From assembly GCF_003185655.1 (NCBI RefSeq), contig NZ_QHJQ01000011.1, forward strand, positions 35,444 through 99,443: 64,000 nucleotides of DNA, written 5' to 3'. The DNA comes from Coraliomargarita sinensis. GTDB taxonomy: Bacteria; Verrucomicrobiota; Verrucomicrobiia; Opitutales; Coraliomargaritaceae. The position numbers and the translations under genes are program-made. This document shows, one piece after another, positions 19,394-29,023 of the stretch. A model generated the notes under the pieces. The model saw only the letters and a list, made by a program, of their open reading frames with translations. It made no database searches and was not told the origin of the DNA. Each line of letters starts with the position of its first letter. Positions within the stretch are counted from its first letter, which is position 1.

Positions 19394-19421
19394 TTGGCAA
19401 GAACGACTTCTGACCTACTGT
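19394..19421 (+). promoter_or_regulatory. Possible promoter of tRNA-Tyr
   Basis: TTGGCA at 19394-19399 and TACTGT at 19416-19421 are separated by 16 nt, and the tRNA begins 22 nt later. The match is moderate and there is no experimental support. Confidence 0.35.
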
Positions 19422-19442
19422 CACCGACTTTTCCTCACTTTC

Positions 19443-19736
<294 letters not shown>

Positions 19737-19796
19737 ATTCAGGAACGGTCCCGCTTGGTTTAGATTGCTTTGGGGCGGGCCCCAGGGTATTCTTTA

Positions 19797-20186
19797 ATGG
19801 TGAAATACCTCGAACGCATTTTAGCGGTGGGGGCGACCTGCCTGCTGGCTGCCTGTGCCGCGACAAATCCCGGTGGGCACGCTCCCTCGATTGATGGCAT
19901 CGAGATTGTGAATCGCAGTTCTTCGGATATTGAAAGCTTCCGCTTGGCCGTCCCCCGTGACGGGATCGTGGTCACCGCAAACCGGCTCGCTCAGGGCAGC
20001 CGTTCCTTGAACAAGGTTGAGCCCTTTCGCTATCGGCATAATAACGCCAATCTTCGATGGTTTCAGGATGGCGTGAAGTATACGATGGAGGGACTCAAGC
20101 TTGACCACGAAGTCGAATCGGCGGATGCGATGACAGTAGTTATCGAGTTAGGAGACAAGGGAGAGGCGGCAACCCGCCGACGCTAG
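19797..20186 (+). CDS. Small predicted lipoprotein
   Basis: 129 residues from the ATG at 19797, which places a signal sequence (MVKYLERILAVGATCLLAAC) at the start. LLAAC is a good lipobox with the lipidated Cys at residue 20. The mature part has a beta-rich segment of about 90 residues (GIEIVNRSSSDIESFRL, GSRSLNKVEPFRYRHNN) and a basic end. The pattern resembles small lipoproteins of unknown function; no family is recognised. It begins 60 bp after the second copy of the tRNA-Tyr 3' repeat and so could be read from a promoter inside that repeat. Confidence 0.65.
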   Translation: MVKYLERILAVGATCLLAACAATNPGGHAPSIDGIEIVNRSSSDIESFRLAVPRDGIVVTANRLAQGSRSLNKVEPFRYRHNNANLRWFQDGVKYTMEGLKLDHEVESADAMTVVIELGDKGEAATRRR

Positions 20187-20308
20187 AGCAGGCACTTTCG
20201 ATTTCGAGAAGAGAAAACCTTTCTTGATTTCTCCGGGCAGCGCACTGGTCGACGAACACGATTGCATGACCGCGACAGCAGATCCTGTCCGAGAGCCACA
20301 GTGCACGG

Positions 20309-20369
20309 CAGGACAAGAATGTCCTGGCTCCGGTAGGCCGAAGACGGAGAGCGGACATTTCTGTCCGCT
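20309..20369. repeat. Pair of GGACA-type palindromes
   Basis: The 243-bp gap after the lipoprotein holds two stem-loops with the same core. At 20309-20326 CAGGACA pairs with TGTCCTG around AGAA; at 20350-20369 AGCGGACA pairs with TGTCCGCT around TTTC. A similar pair lies at 61980-62051. No coding sequence is supported in this gap. Confidence 0.75.
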
Positions 20370-20429
20370 TCTTCAACACAGCTACGAAAACTCAACGAAA
20401 GTTTTGTCAGTTTTTCCAAACTGAGAGTA

Positions 20430-21629
20430 CTAATTCTCCAACGGCAGGTCGATGACCTGCCAGGGGAGTCCCCGCTGATTCAGCTGTTCCATGAAGGGAT
20501 CGGGGTCGTGCTGCTCCATGTTCCAGACGCCGGGTTCCTTCCAGAGGTCTCTCAGGATCATCTGCGCACCGATCATGGCAGGCACGCCAGTGGTGTAGCT
20601 GATGGCCTGACTGGAGACTTCCTCATAGCACTCCTGGTGGTCGCAGGTGTTGTAGATGAAGACGCGCTTCTTTTCACCGTCCTTGGTGCCGACGATGTCG
20701 CATCCGATGCAGGTCTTCCCCTTGGTGCGAGGGCCCAGGCTGGCGGGGTCAGGGAGCACGGCTTTGAGGAATTCGATCGGTTGGATCTTCTGGCCCTTGA
20801 AGTCGATCGGTTCGATCGAAGTCATGCCCACGTTTTCCAGCACGCGCAGGTGGGTGAGGTATTTTTCGGAAAAAGTCATCCAGAAGCGGATGCGCTTCAG
20901 GCCCTTGATGTTTTGGCAGAGCGATTCCAGTTCCTCGTGGTAAAGCAGGTAAGCGTCCTGTTCGCCAACGACGGGAAAATCGTAGACCTGGTGGACGCTC
21001 ATGGGCTCGACCTCCTTCCATTCACCCTCTTCCCAGTATCGGCCGTTCGCGGTGATCTCCCGGATATTGATTTCCGGGTTGAAGTTGGTGGCAAAGTGGT
21101 AGCCGTGGTTACCCGCATTGGCGTCGAGGATATCGATGGTCTCGATCTCGTCAAAGAGGTGCTTTTGGGCGTAAGCGCAGAAGACATTGGTCACACCGGG
21201 GTCGAATCCCGAGCCGAGGAGAGCGGTCAGCCCGGCCTCCTTGAAACGCTCCTGGTAGGCCCACTGCCACTTGTATTCAAATTTTGCTTCGTTGGGCGGT
21301 TCGTAGTTGGCGGTGTCGAGGTAGTGGACTCCGGCGGCCAGACAGGCATCCATCAGCGGCAGGTCCTGATAGGGCAGGGCCACATTGATCACGAGTTCCG
21401 GCTTTTCCTCTTTCAGGAAAGTCGTGGTGGCATCGACATCGTCAGCATTGAGAGCCGCGGTGCGAAGGGTCACACCTTGCTTGGCTTTCACGTCCTCCGC
21501 GATGGCCTCACATTTTTGCACGGTCCGCGAAGCGAGGACGATCTCGGTAAAAATATCAGGGAGTTGCGCGCACTTGTGAGCGACAACGTTGCCGACGCCG
21601 CCGGCGCCAATGATAATCACTTTAGACAT
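20430..21629 (-). CDS. Saccharopine dehydrogenase family, carboxynorspermidine dehydrogenase-like
   Basis: 399 residues. An N-terminal Rossmann fold (KVIIIGAGGVGNVVAHKCA) is followed by the saccharopine-dehydrogenase substrate domain (LLGSGFDPGVTNVFCAYAQK, DANAGNHGYHFATNFNPEIN, TTGVPAMIGAQMILR). Sequence and length match carboxy(nor)spermidine dehydrogenase, which reductively joins aspartate semialdehyde with putrescine or diaminopropane. The usual partner decarboxylase NspC is not adjacent. With speA in the window this supports the carboxyspermidine route to spermidine. A lysine-pathway saccharopine reductase is the alternative but less likely. Confidence 0.82.
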   Translation of the reverse strand: MSKVIIIGAGGVGNVVAHKCAQLPDIFTEIVLASRTVQKCEAIAEDVKAKQGVTLRTAALNADDVDATTTFLKEEKPELVINVALPYQDLPLMDACLAAGVHYLDTANYEPPNEAKFEYKWQWAYQERFKEAGLTALLGSGFDPGVTNVFCAYAQKHLFDEIETIDILDANAGNHGYHFATNFNPEINIREITANGRYWEEGEWKEVEPMSVHQVYDFPVVGEQDAYLLYHEELESLCQNIKGLKRIRFWMTFSEKYLTHLRVLENVGMTSIEPIDFKGQKIQPIEFLKAVLPDPASLGPRTKGKTCIGCDIVGTKDGEKKRVFIYNTCDHQECYEEVSSQAISYTTGVPAMIGAQMILRDLWKEPGVWNMEQHDPDPFMEQLNQRGLPWQVIDLPLEN

Positions 21630-21654
21630 GCCGCGCAGCTTGCGTGGAATAATT

Positions 21655-21693
<39 letters not shown>

Positions 21694-21918
21694 AAGCGAC
21701 GACATGACCGGATCCCGCGGAGCGGGAGACCGGACCAAGTGAAGGTGTTCCGCGAAGCGAAGAGAAACTTGTAGGGGTGGTGCTCGTCGCCACCCGCGAA
21801 TCCGGCGGGGCCCTCCGAAGAGACGGTAAGCCTCCAAATGTTCGCGGGCTTCCACGAGGAAAGCCTCTACGCGACGGATCAGAGCGCGCAGAAAATGCGC
21901 TTCGCTCGGGGCGACCTT

Positions 21919-22929
21919 CTAAAGAATCCCCCGTGCTGCCAGATTATTCAGGCGCCGGGCCACATCGCCAAGCGCGTCGGCTACCGCCTCGTTGTAGCTG
22001 CGGCCGTCACGGGTATCGATGCCGAAGCCCGGCTCCAATTCGCGTAGGGCGCCGAGCGCTTCGTCGGCGTGGTCGAACATTTCAACGTAAACATGTTTCA
22101 GCGTTCCGGTGCCGGCCATGGCGGCCAACATGCCACCGACCCAACCGTCGTCCGAGCTGAGGCATCCGCGCGTGGTCTTGGCGGAGGCGTGGAAGACGCC
22201 CAGTTCGCCGGCCTCGGCTATCTTACCGACCAGAGCCTGGTTTTGGGCCAAGGGGACCCCCGAGTCGGCACAGTGTGCGGCATCGACCAGAATTTTAAAG
22301 AAGGGCTTGCCCAGCTTTTCGTTGATGCCGTGGATACATTCCCAGCCGCGCTGCAGGGTGGTAAATGTTTTGAACTCTCCCGGGCGGAGGAATTCGATAT
22401 TCCAGCTTTGTACCGAAGAGCCTTCCAGCTCGGCCTCCTCGTAGGCACGGACGTGCAGCTTGGCGTTTTGCTCTATGGCGGCCTGATAGTCAGCGCCCTC
22501 ACGACCGGGTTCTGAGCCCATCCACTCTTCGATCGAAGTGGAGGAAACGTGGCGTGCGCCGTGTTGCACGGCTGACTTGAGCAGTGGCAGTAGTTGCTCG
22601 ATGACGCCGTCCTCATCGTTTGGATCCATCGGATTAACGCCGTCAACCATGAGCACGAAGTCGACGTCCAGCCCCAGCTCTTTGAGGCCGGGCACCATGA
22701 GGTCGAGGTCTTCGGTCAACGTACCGGGAAACAGGGAGACCTGCACGCAGGTAAAGCGGACGGGGGTCTTTTCAATCAAATCGCGAACGCCGGCCACGAC
22801 GGCGATTTCCCCACCGGCAGTACGGGGTAACTTGCCCTGATCATCCGGCACCAGTCCGCCAACAAAGCGCAGGTGAGTGGGCACGATGCCAAATTCGATA
22901 TTTGGTTTCAGAGTGATGGGGTAGTGCAT
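21919..22929 (-). CDS. Xylose isomerase-like TIM-barrel protein
   Basis: 336 residues from the ATG at 22929; an upstream in-frame extension of 32 codons is not conserved-looking. The pattern of metal ligands on barrel strands fits the AP endonuclease 2/xylose isomerase-like superfamily: E in SWNIEFLRPGEF, D and H in LVDAAHCADSG, H in GVFHASAKTT and E in VYVEMFDHADEA. Such proteins are sugar isomerases, epimerases or related enzymes. The specific reaction cannot be assigned. It is transcribed leftward toward the carboxynorspermidine-dehydrogenase-like gene, 289 bp away. Confidence 0.6.
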   Translation of the reverse strand: MHYPITLKPNIEFGIVPTHLRFVGGLVPDDQGKLPRTAGGEIAVVAGVRDLIEKTPVRFTCVQVSLFPGTLTEDLDLMVPGLKELGLDVDFVLMVDGVNPMDPNDEDGVIEQLLPLLKSAVQHGARHVSSTSIEEWMGSEPGREGADYQAAIEQNAKLHVRAYEEAELEGSSVQSWNIEFLRPGEFKTFTTLQRGWECIHGINEKLGKPFFKILVDAAHCADSGVPLAQNQALVGKIAEAGELGVFHASAKTTRGCLSSDDGWVGGMLAAMAGTGTLKHVYVEMFDHADEALGALRELEPGFGIDTRDGRSYNEAVADALGDVARRLNNLAARGIL

Positions 22930-23125
22930 GGTAATATAAGGATCCGGGTTGAGTGGATGGTTCAGTGAAAAACTATCCGGATGTGATGCTTGGTCGTAGG
23001 CTGTCTCATGCGGAAGCTTTCTCAAGTGGAAAACCCTGTCCGATTATTCTTCAAACAAGTTTTTCATTACAATTCGAAGCTTTAGCCGAAGGCTTCGGCG
23101 ACAGGGAAACTTATTTGAACAGTTA

Positions 23126-24940
23126 CTACTCCTCGGCAAAACCAAAGACCCGGCTGCTTTGGATCGGCAGATTACCCGGGTGCTTGTGAAGCCGTTCGAT
23201 TTTAAGATACCGAACCGGTTTGCCCGGGATGAAAGCCCCGGCCTCGTAGCGCAGAATCGGAATATCCTGAGAGAGTTGTCGGCCGGGTTGGTAGTCGGCG
23301 GTCTCCCAGTTTGAGCCATCAGTCGAGGTGTGGACTTCAAAAGCCGGAGGTCCGCTGTCGGGCACCCGTCTCAGATTTAATTGCAGGCCGGTTACCGAGT
23401 AACTTTTTCCCAAATCGATGATATGTTTGTTGTTCTGCTTGTTGAGTCGAACATTGCCCGATTCGTGGATCTGCCCGCCGTAGGCCGGTTTGTTGAACAT
23501 GGAAACGGAAACCGCTTCTTCGATGACATAATCCACTTCCCCGTCCAGTGTGAGTTCAATCACGGTTGCGTAAGGATCGATCACGGCTTCGGGAACCCGG
23601 ATTTTCAGTTTTTTATTAGATTGGGAAAAATCGAGGGCCCGACCTTTATGGATCTGTGCCGAGACAACACTTTCGCGCAGACCGTTCAACACGAGTTCAT
23701 CGTAAGGCAGCGGTTTGGTCAAATGGAGGTAAACCTTGTTGCCGCGGTGGGCACTGCCGCCCCAAGTTGCCGGTTTCCAGGGGCCGCCGCGCGTGCCAAA
23801 AATGGCTTCCTCGTTACGTTTGACCCATTTTCCGCTCTCGCGCAGAACTTCGATTTGATCGTGATGGAAAGCGCCGCTCCAGAGCGCGCCCCAGCTAAGA
23901 AGCAGGTTGCCGTCGCCACAGAAGGAATTGACCAGGAGGCGAATGATTTCCTCAGGTGGCCGGATCCGTGTGTCACTGTAGGCCCAGGTTTTGCAGAGCG
24001 TAATACAGCTCTCCCAAGGGCGGTGTTTTTGAAAGGCGCCGATCTTTTGCTCCGGCGTGTCAAAATCTCCGGGCAGGCTGGCCCGGTTGTTGATGATAAT
24101 GCCCGGTTGCAGTTCACGGATCATACGGGTCAGTCGCTCAGACTCCCACATGTCCGCGCTGAACATGCCGCCCCAGTAGAGCGCGTCGAACCAGAACACA
24201 TCAAGCTTGCCATATTTAGTGGCCAACTCCCGGCAGGCATTGAATTGGTACTCGATGTATTTCCGGTGTCTTTCGCCCAGGGTATTGCTTTCCCCCGCTT
24301 TCGGCCGCCAGGAAAGACTTCTGCCCGGCACGCGTTCGGACTTCGCCGGATCGACCGGCATGTAATCCGGATGATACCAGTCCCGTTGTGAATAATAGAT
24401 CCCAAACTTCAAGCCCGCCTCGTGGCAGGCATCCGCGATTTCTTTCAGATAATCGCGACCGAAGGGGGTGTTGGTGATCTTGAAGTCCGAGTAAGCGGTA
24501 TCCCACATGTGAAACCCGTCGTGATGCTTGGCGATGACGACAATATAGCGCATACCGGCGTCGATAGCGCATTGGACTATGGCTTCCGCATCAAATTCCG
24601 GAAGCGCCATCTCGTCTTTCCACCGGGTCCATTCCTCTTTGGGGTAGGGGCCCTCACCCTGGTCGGGCAACACACGGGTTTGGCAGATCCCCCAGCTCAG
24701 GTCCTTCTCCTTGTAAGCGGAAAGTCCAAAGTGAATGAACATGCCGTATTTGGCATCACGAAACCACTGAAGATCCGACTCGTCGGCAAAGTTGCTCGAA
24801 TCCCATTCCTCCTGGGTAAAAATCTGGTAGAGCACGCTTTTACCACGCGGATCATTTTTCGGATCGTCGGAGATCACCGACCATTGTCCGTAGAGACCAA
24901 GCGATGCGAAGAATGTGAACAGGCAGACGAGTACTTTCAT
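23126..24940 (-). CDS. GH29 alpha-L-fucosidase with C-terminal F5/8-type domain
   Basis: 604 residues from the ATG at 24940, which begins a signal peptide (MKVLVCLFTFFASLGLYGQ). GH29 motifs are FIHFG at 68-72, KHHDGFHMW at 138-146 and the predicted nucleophile D252 in DVFWFDALYWGG. Residues ~480-600 look like a discoidin/F5-8 type C carbohydrate-binding domain (GKSYSVTGLQLNLRR, VHTSTDGSNWETAD, PVRYLKIERL). The enzyme is secreted and releases alpha-L-fucose. It opens a 21-kb region rich in sulfatases and esterases, pointing to fucose-containing algal polysaccharide. The next gene upstream on the same strand ends 32 bp away, so the two may share a transcript. Confidence 0.92.
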   Translation of the reverse strand: MKVLVCLFTFFASLGLYGQWSVISDDPKNDPRGKSVLYQIFTQEEWDSSNFADESDLQWFRDAKYGMFIHFGLSAYKEKDLSWGICQTRVLPDQGEGPYPKEEWTRWKDEMALPEFDAEAIVQCAIDAGMRYIVVIAKHHDGFHMWDTAYSDFKITNTPFGRDYLKEIADACHEAGLKFGIYYSQRDWYHPDYMPVDPAKSERVPGRSLSWRPKAGESNTLGERHRKYIEYQFNACRELATKYGKLDVFWFDALYWGGMFSADMWESERLTRMIRELQPGIIINNRASLPGDFDTPEQKIGAFQKHRPWESCITLCKTWAYSDTRIRPPEEIIRLLVNSFCGDGNLLLSWGALWSGAFHHDQIEVLRESGKWVKRNEEAIFGTRGGPWKPATWGGSAHRGNKVYLHLTKPLPYDELVLNGLRESVVSAQIHKGRALDFSQSNKKLKIRVPEAVIDPYATVIELTLDGEVDYVIEEAVSVSMFNKPAYGGQIHESGNVRLNKQNNKHIIDLGKSYSVTGLQLNLRRVPDSGPPAFEVHTSTDGSNWETADYQPGRQLSQDIPILRYEAGAFIPGKPVRYLKIERLHKHPGNLPIQSSRVFGFAEE

Positions 24941-24971
24941 AGTTGGGGGATTTCGATTCAATGACCTGATT

Positions 24972-27900
24972 TTAAGGGATCGGATGTTCCTCTAAAATTT
25001 CCTCGACCAGGTAATAGCTTTGTTTGTCTTTTGTCTCCGCCCTTACTTTTTCGACCTGTTCAGGTTTTATCGACGGGCCTTTGTTGCCAAAGCTGTGGCG
25101 CACATAGGTGAGAACGGCCGCCAATTCACGGTCATCAAGGAGATGTTCAAATGCCGTCATGGGGGGCACGCCATTGCCGGGGTCGTAGGTCTTATCCGCT
25201 ACATTGATCGGTCCCCAGAGCCCTTTGAGTGCGATCTTGATCAAACGTTCGTCGTCGCCTCTAACCCAGGCGTTCGGAGTGAGTGGCGGGTAGATGTCGG
25301 TACCTTTGCCATCTTCCCCGTGACAGGTGACACAATGGGCCTCGCGGGCGTAAACTTCCTTTCCGTGGCGAAAGAGGGCCAACTCTTCAGGCGGGAGCTT
25401 CGGTTCGGGCGCTTTCTTTTTACGCTCTTCGTTAATGCTTAATCGGCCTTCCAGAAAAGCGCGGGTGCGGGAGTTGCCTGTGGCTTTTAAGGCACCTTTG
25501 AGCGCCAATGAACGGAAGTACGGTTGCAGTGTGCCCAAGGCCGCTTCATAGGCTTCAGTCATCCACATGTCGTAAGACTGCTCCAGAGCCGCGCTGGCAA
25601 TCTTTGCCCCGTCTTCATTGTCGAGCCACGAGGCCGCGACCATGGCCGCCAAACGCACTCTGGGGTGCGAGTCCGAAGCGGCTTTAAGTAAAAGCCCGGT
25701 ATGGTTGGGAATGGTGTGTTTGCGAAAGCGCACCACATCGACCGCAGCAGCCCGCACCTGATGCGCGGAGGCGTTCAAGGCCTGGTCCAGCAATTCCGGA
25801 TCCACCTTCCCTGAACCGGCGGTGGCCCACAGGGCTTCAAGCAGGTGATGCTCGTAGCGGGGAGATGCCGTGTCCTTTTCTTCCAGCCATGCTTGAATCT
25901 TAGGCAGAAGAGCTTCCGCAGAATACTTTCTCAGCTCGCGTCGGGCGCGATAGCGCGTGCGGATCTCCGGTTCTTCCAGTGCTTTGAGCAATTGATCAAT
26001 CGAGGCTCCGGCGATTTTGACCGGCTTGACCAGAGGCCGCTCCGGATAGGTGACGCGGTAGATGCGACCGTGGTCGTGGTCCCGCTTCGGATCGCGGGTG
26101 GAATGTTGCATGTGTCCGATCAGCGGGTTGTGCCAATCGAGAATATAGAGCGATCCATCGGGTGCGAATTCCAGATCCACCGGACGGAAGTTCGGATCGC
26201 GCGAACTGAGCAGGTCGCCCCGGTGTTCTCCGGTGAATCCGGAACCGTCTTCGCGGACGTTGTGGATACTTGTGCCGTGAAAGCCAATCACGTTATTGAC
26301 CATGTAGCCGCCCTGAAGCTCTTCCGGAAAATGCCGCGAGGAAATAAACTCCGCCCCCGAAGTCGGGCGCGCCCTTTTCGGGGCAAACTGCTTGGTTTTG
26401 CCGACGTATTTGCCCGGTGGCATCCTGACCGAGAGCGGGAGCCCCCACCAATTTGTGCCGGGCGAGGCATCCGCAATGTAGCATTGGCCCCAATCGTCGA
26501 AGGCGATCCCCCAGGGGTTGGCATAAACCGAGCGGCTGTAGCGTTCGATCCGTTGGTCGAAAGGATCGTAGCGCCACACCCCCGACCAACTGTTGCGACG
26601 GGGGCCATACGCTGTCTCGACTTGCGAGTGAAGAAAGATGCCCTCGGGCATGTAAAGGCCGCCCATTGGGTCGACGCAGAACGCGCCGATCGAGTGGTGT
26701 GTATCGTGGGGGTCGAAGCCGCGCAGCACGACTTCGCGGTGGTCCGCCTTACCGTCGCCATCGCGGTCCTGCAGTAAAACCAGATCCGGCTGCTGTGCGA
26801 CGTAAACGCCATCCGCAGCCAACTCGAAGCCCATGGGGAGGTGCAGGCCGTCAGCAAAGACCGTTTGCTTGTCGGCCTTTCCGTCGTCATCCGTGTCTTC
26901 GAAGATGATCAGTTTATCGTCCGGCTTCGGATCACCCGGGCGATAAGCCGGATAGCTGGGTGAGACGCAGACCCAGAGCCGGCCCCGGTTGTCGAAACTC
27001 ATGTTGATGGGGTTGCGCAGGTCCGTGAAATCGCTCTCAGCGGCGAAAAGTTCGATTTTGAAGCCGTCCATCATTTTAAAGGATTCGATCGAGTCGCTCT
27101 CCCCGATAAAATCGATATCACGACGGAAATTCGTTTCGATGGGTTCAAGTTGACGCGTGGCGGCATCGGCGGCTTCCAGATCGAAGGGTTTTCCCTGTGC
27201 CTGCGCCCAGATCGCCTGGTCCCGATTAGCCGTCAACTGACGGGTTTTTTCGATTTCCGGAGGGTAGTTGACGGTCCCGTAAGGTGCGCGCCGGCGTCCG
27301 TAGACGTGCACCCCGTTGACGATGCGGTAGTCGTGCCGCCACATCCAGTTCTTTTCCAGCACTGCCTTGAGGAGTTCACCGTCAACTTCCTTCGCCGGTG
27401 CAATGCCGAAGAGCTGCTCCATGAGTAAGTCGGCAATGAGCCGGTTCCCGCGTGTGTTCGGCAGGAAGCCGTTCAGCGTGAAAGGTCCTTCCCGCGTTTT
27501 CATGGCACTGTTGGTCGGGTGGAAGAGGTCAACGTAGCCAACCCCATGTCGCGCGGCCACTTTGGCCATGGCCTCAGCGTAGAGAATCAGATTGGCATTC
27601 TCCCTGTCGGATTTCGGCAGGTTTGTCTGGCTGGAAAGGTTCTCGAATGCGATCGGTGAGACGAGTACGAGCCGAGGAGGGGCCTCGCCGTTATAAGACT
27701 GCGCCTTAGAATGTTCGATCCACGCCTCCAGTTCGGCGGTGAACTGGCGCAGGCCCTCCGGACCCTTGAAAGACTCATTGTAGCCGAAAAAACCGAGAAT
27801 GATATCCGCCTGACAAATCTCCAGCCACTCGTTGGGGGAGGGTTCCACGCCCTTGCCGCGGTGCCTCGGGTAGCCCTGGCTGACCTTTTCGGCACCAGGG

Positions 27901-28187
27901 AAGGCCCAGGGGGCGTTACGGCCGGCGCGGGGACGGTAGGTTGCCGTATCACCTTCAAAGCAGAGATTTCGAACGACCAGTCGATGCCCGGGAAAGGCCT
28001 GGTGTAATCGGGTCTCAAACTCGCCGTAATCAAGCATTTGCGAGCCAAGTCCATTGCCCAGCAAGACGATGTGTGTCCGGGCTTCCAACTCCTCCATGAC
28101 CGGGCCGGCGTCGGCCGTATGTAAAATTACGAAGCAGGCGGTGAGCGTCAGGATCAATTCGCCAAGGGAGAGTGGCCTAAATGTCAT
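24972..28187 (-). CDS. PVC-type multidomain protein: SGNH-like, dehydrogenase propeller, HEAT, cytochrome c
   Basis: 1071 residues from the ATG at 28187, which starts a signal peptide. Residues ~35-320 are SGNH-hydrolase-like, but the block I motif reads LLGNGLG, so the usual catalytic serine is missing. Residues ~370-740 match the putative membrane-bound dehydrogenase domain of Planctomycetes and Verrucomicrobia (FDNRGRLWVCVSPSYP, DRDGDGKADHREVVL, LEFAPDGSLYILDWHN). HEAT-like repeats fill ~760-930. A class-I cytochrome c with CVTCH heme motif and a possible Met ligand in PPMTAF ends the protein. It is probably a secreted redox enzyme of unknown substrate, lying next to the fucosidase. Confidence 0.85.
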   Translation of the reverse strand: MTFRPLSLGELILTLTACFVILHTADAGPVMEELEARTHIVLLGNGLGSQMLDYGEFETRLHQAFPGHRLVVRNLCFEGDTATYRPRAGRNAPWAFPGAEKVSQGYPRHRGKGVEPSPNEWLEICQADIILGFFGYNESFKGPEGLRQFTAELEAWIEHSKAQSYNGEAPPRLVLVSPIAFENLSSQTNLPKSDRENANLILYAEAMAKVAARHGVGYVDLFHPTNSAMKTREGPFTLNGFLPNTRGNRLIADLLMEQLFGIAPAKEVDGELLKAVLEKNWMWRHDYRIVNGVHVYGRRRAPYGTVNYPPEIEKTRQLTANRDQAIWAQAQGKPFDLEAADAATRQLEPIETNFRRDIDFIGESDSIESFKMMDGFKIELFAAESDFTDLRNPINMSFDNRGRLWVCVSPSYPAYRPGDPKPDDKLIIFEDTDDDGKADKQTVFADGLHLPMGFELAADGVYVAQQPDLVLLQDRDGDGKADHREVVLRGFDPHDTHHSIGAFCVDPMGGLYMPEGIFLHSQVETAYGPRRNSWSGVWRYDPFDQRIERYSRSVYANPWGIAFDDWGQCYIADASPGTNWWGLPLSVRMPPGKYVGKTKQFAPKRARPTSGAEFISSRHFPEELQGGYMVNNVIGFHGTSIHNVREDGSGFTGEHRGDLLSSRDPNFRPVDLEFAPDGSLYILDWHNPLIGHMQHSTRDPKRDHDHGRIYRVTYPERPLVKPVKIAGASIDQLLKALEEPEIRTRYRARRELRKYSAEALLPKIQAWLEEKDTASPRYEHHLLEALWATAGSGKVDPELLDQALNASAHQVRAAAVDVVRFRKHTIPNHTGLLLKAASDSHPRVRLAAMVAASWLDNEDGAKIASAALEQSYDMWMTEAYEAALGTLQPYFRSLALKGALKATGNSRTRAFLEGRLSINEERKKKAPEPKLPPEELALFRHGKEVYAREAHCVTCHGEDGKGTDIYPPLTPNAWVRGDDERLIKIALKGLWGPINVADKTYDPGNGVPPMTAFEHLLDDRELAAVLTYVRHSFGNKGPSIKPEQVEKVRAETKDKQSYYLVEEILEEHPIP

Positions 28188-28317
28188 ATTTTTCAGAGTG
28201 GAGTGTGTCGCCGATAGTGAAAAGAAAAGAAAAGAAGGTCGCATTTCAGGACTGCTGTAAATGGAACCCATTTGTGTTTTCAGGGAATAGGCATACTAGT
28301 TGTGATGTCCTACATGT

Positions 28318-28950
28318 ATGCGAACAAGAACTCCAAAAATCGTTTCAATATTTGCCGCAATTTTTTGCGGTACTCTATTTTTACTAGCTATGCCTGAAAA
28401 ACCGATGAATTCCCAGTCCAGCGAAGAGAATGTAAGCCAATGCGCTTCTGCTTGCGCGCTGCCTTCCCATGTTGACTTAAGTAGCGGTGAATTTCCCGTG
28501 CAGCGCACAGACGAGGAGTGGCGCGAGCGCTTGACCGATCTGCAGTATAACGTGGCCCGTAAGCAAGGTACGGAACGAGCCTTCGCCAACCCCTACCACG
28601 ATAACAAAAAAACCGGATTATATCGCTGCATCGGCTGTGACGTCCCGCTTTTCAGCAGTACGGACAAGTTTGATTCCGGGACCGGGTGGCCCAGCTTTAC
28701 CCAACCGATCGACGAGCGCACGCTCGGGGAACATCGTGACACCAGCTACGGCATGGTCCGCACCGAGGTTCACTGCGCGGTCTGCGGGTCACACCAAGGG
28801 CACGTTTTTAACGATGGGCCCAAGCCGACCGGCCTTCGCTACTGCATCAATTCTGCTTCGCTGAAATTCGAAGAAGCGGAATCCGTCGAGGAGATTAAAG
28901 ATCTAGTTAAGGCCTGGTATGAAGAAGGGGGCGATGGTTCAAAACGATAG
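28318..28950 (+). CDS. msrB: Peptide-methionine (R)-S-oxide reductase, exported
   Basis: 210 residues. A hydrophobic N-terminus (~7-25) suggests export, followed by a short linker and the MsrB domain (~65-200). Zinc ligands are C104/C107 (CIGC) and C153/C156 (CAVC); the catalytic cysteine is C176 in [11 protein letters not shown]. The usual resolving-cysteine position in GCGWP is Thr here (GTGWP), so another thiol must resolve the sulfenic acid. The role is repair of oxidised methionine, here probably in the periplasm. It is divergent from the long dehydrogenase protein and not functionally tied to the polysaccharide genes. Confidence 0.95.
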   Translation: MRTRTPKIVSIFAAIFCGTLFLLAMPEKPMNSQSSEENVSQCASACALPSHVDLSSGEFPVQRTDEEWRERLTDLQYNVARKQGTERAFANPYHDNKKTGLYRCIGCDVPLFSSTDKFDSGTGWPSFTQPIDERTLGEHRDTSYGMVRTEVHCAVCGSHQGHVFNDGPKPTGLRYCINSASLKFEEAESVEEIKDLVKAWYEEGGDGSKR

Positions 28951-29023
28951 CGCAATCATCATTATCAGCGCGGTTGAGATTTTCGTCACTCAATGATCAC
29001 ACAGAGAAGTTCTTTAGGACGAG

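Noticed and set aside
20224..20424. 66-codon open frame in the gap after the lipoprotein gene
   Set aside because: It is built from the two palindromes and has no coding features.
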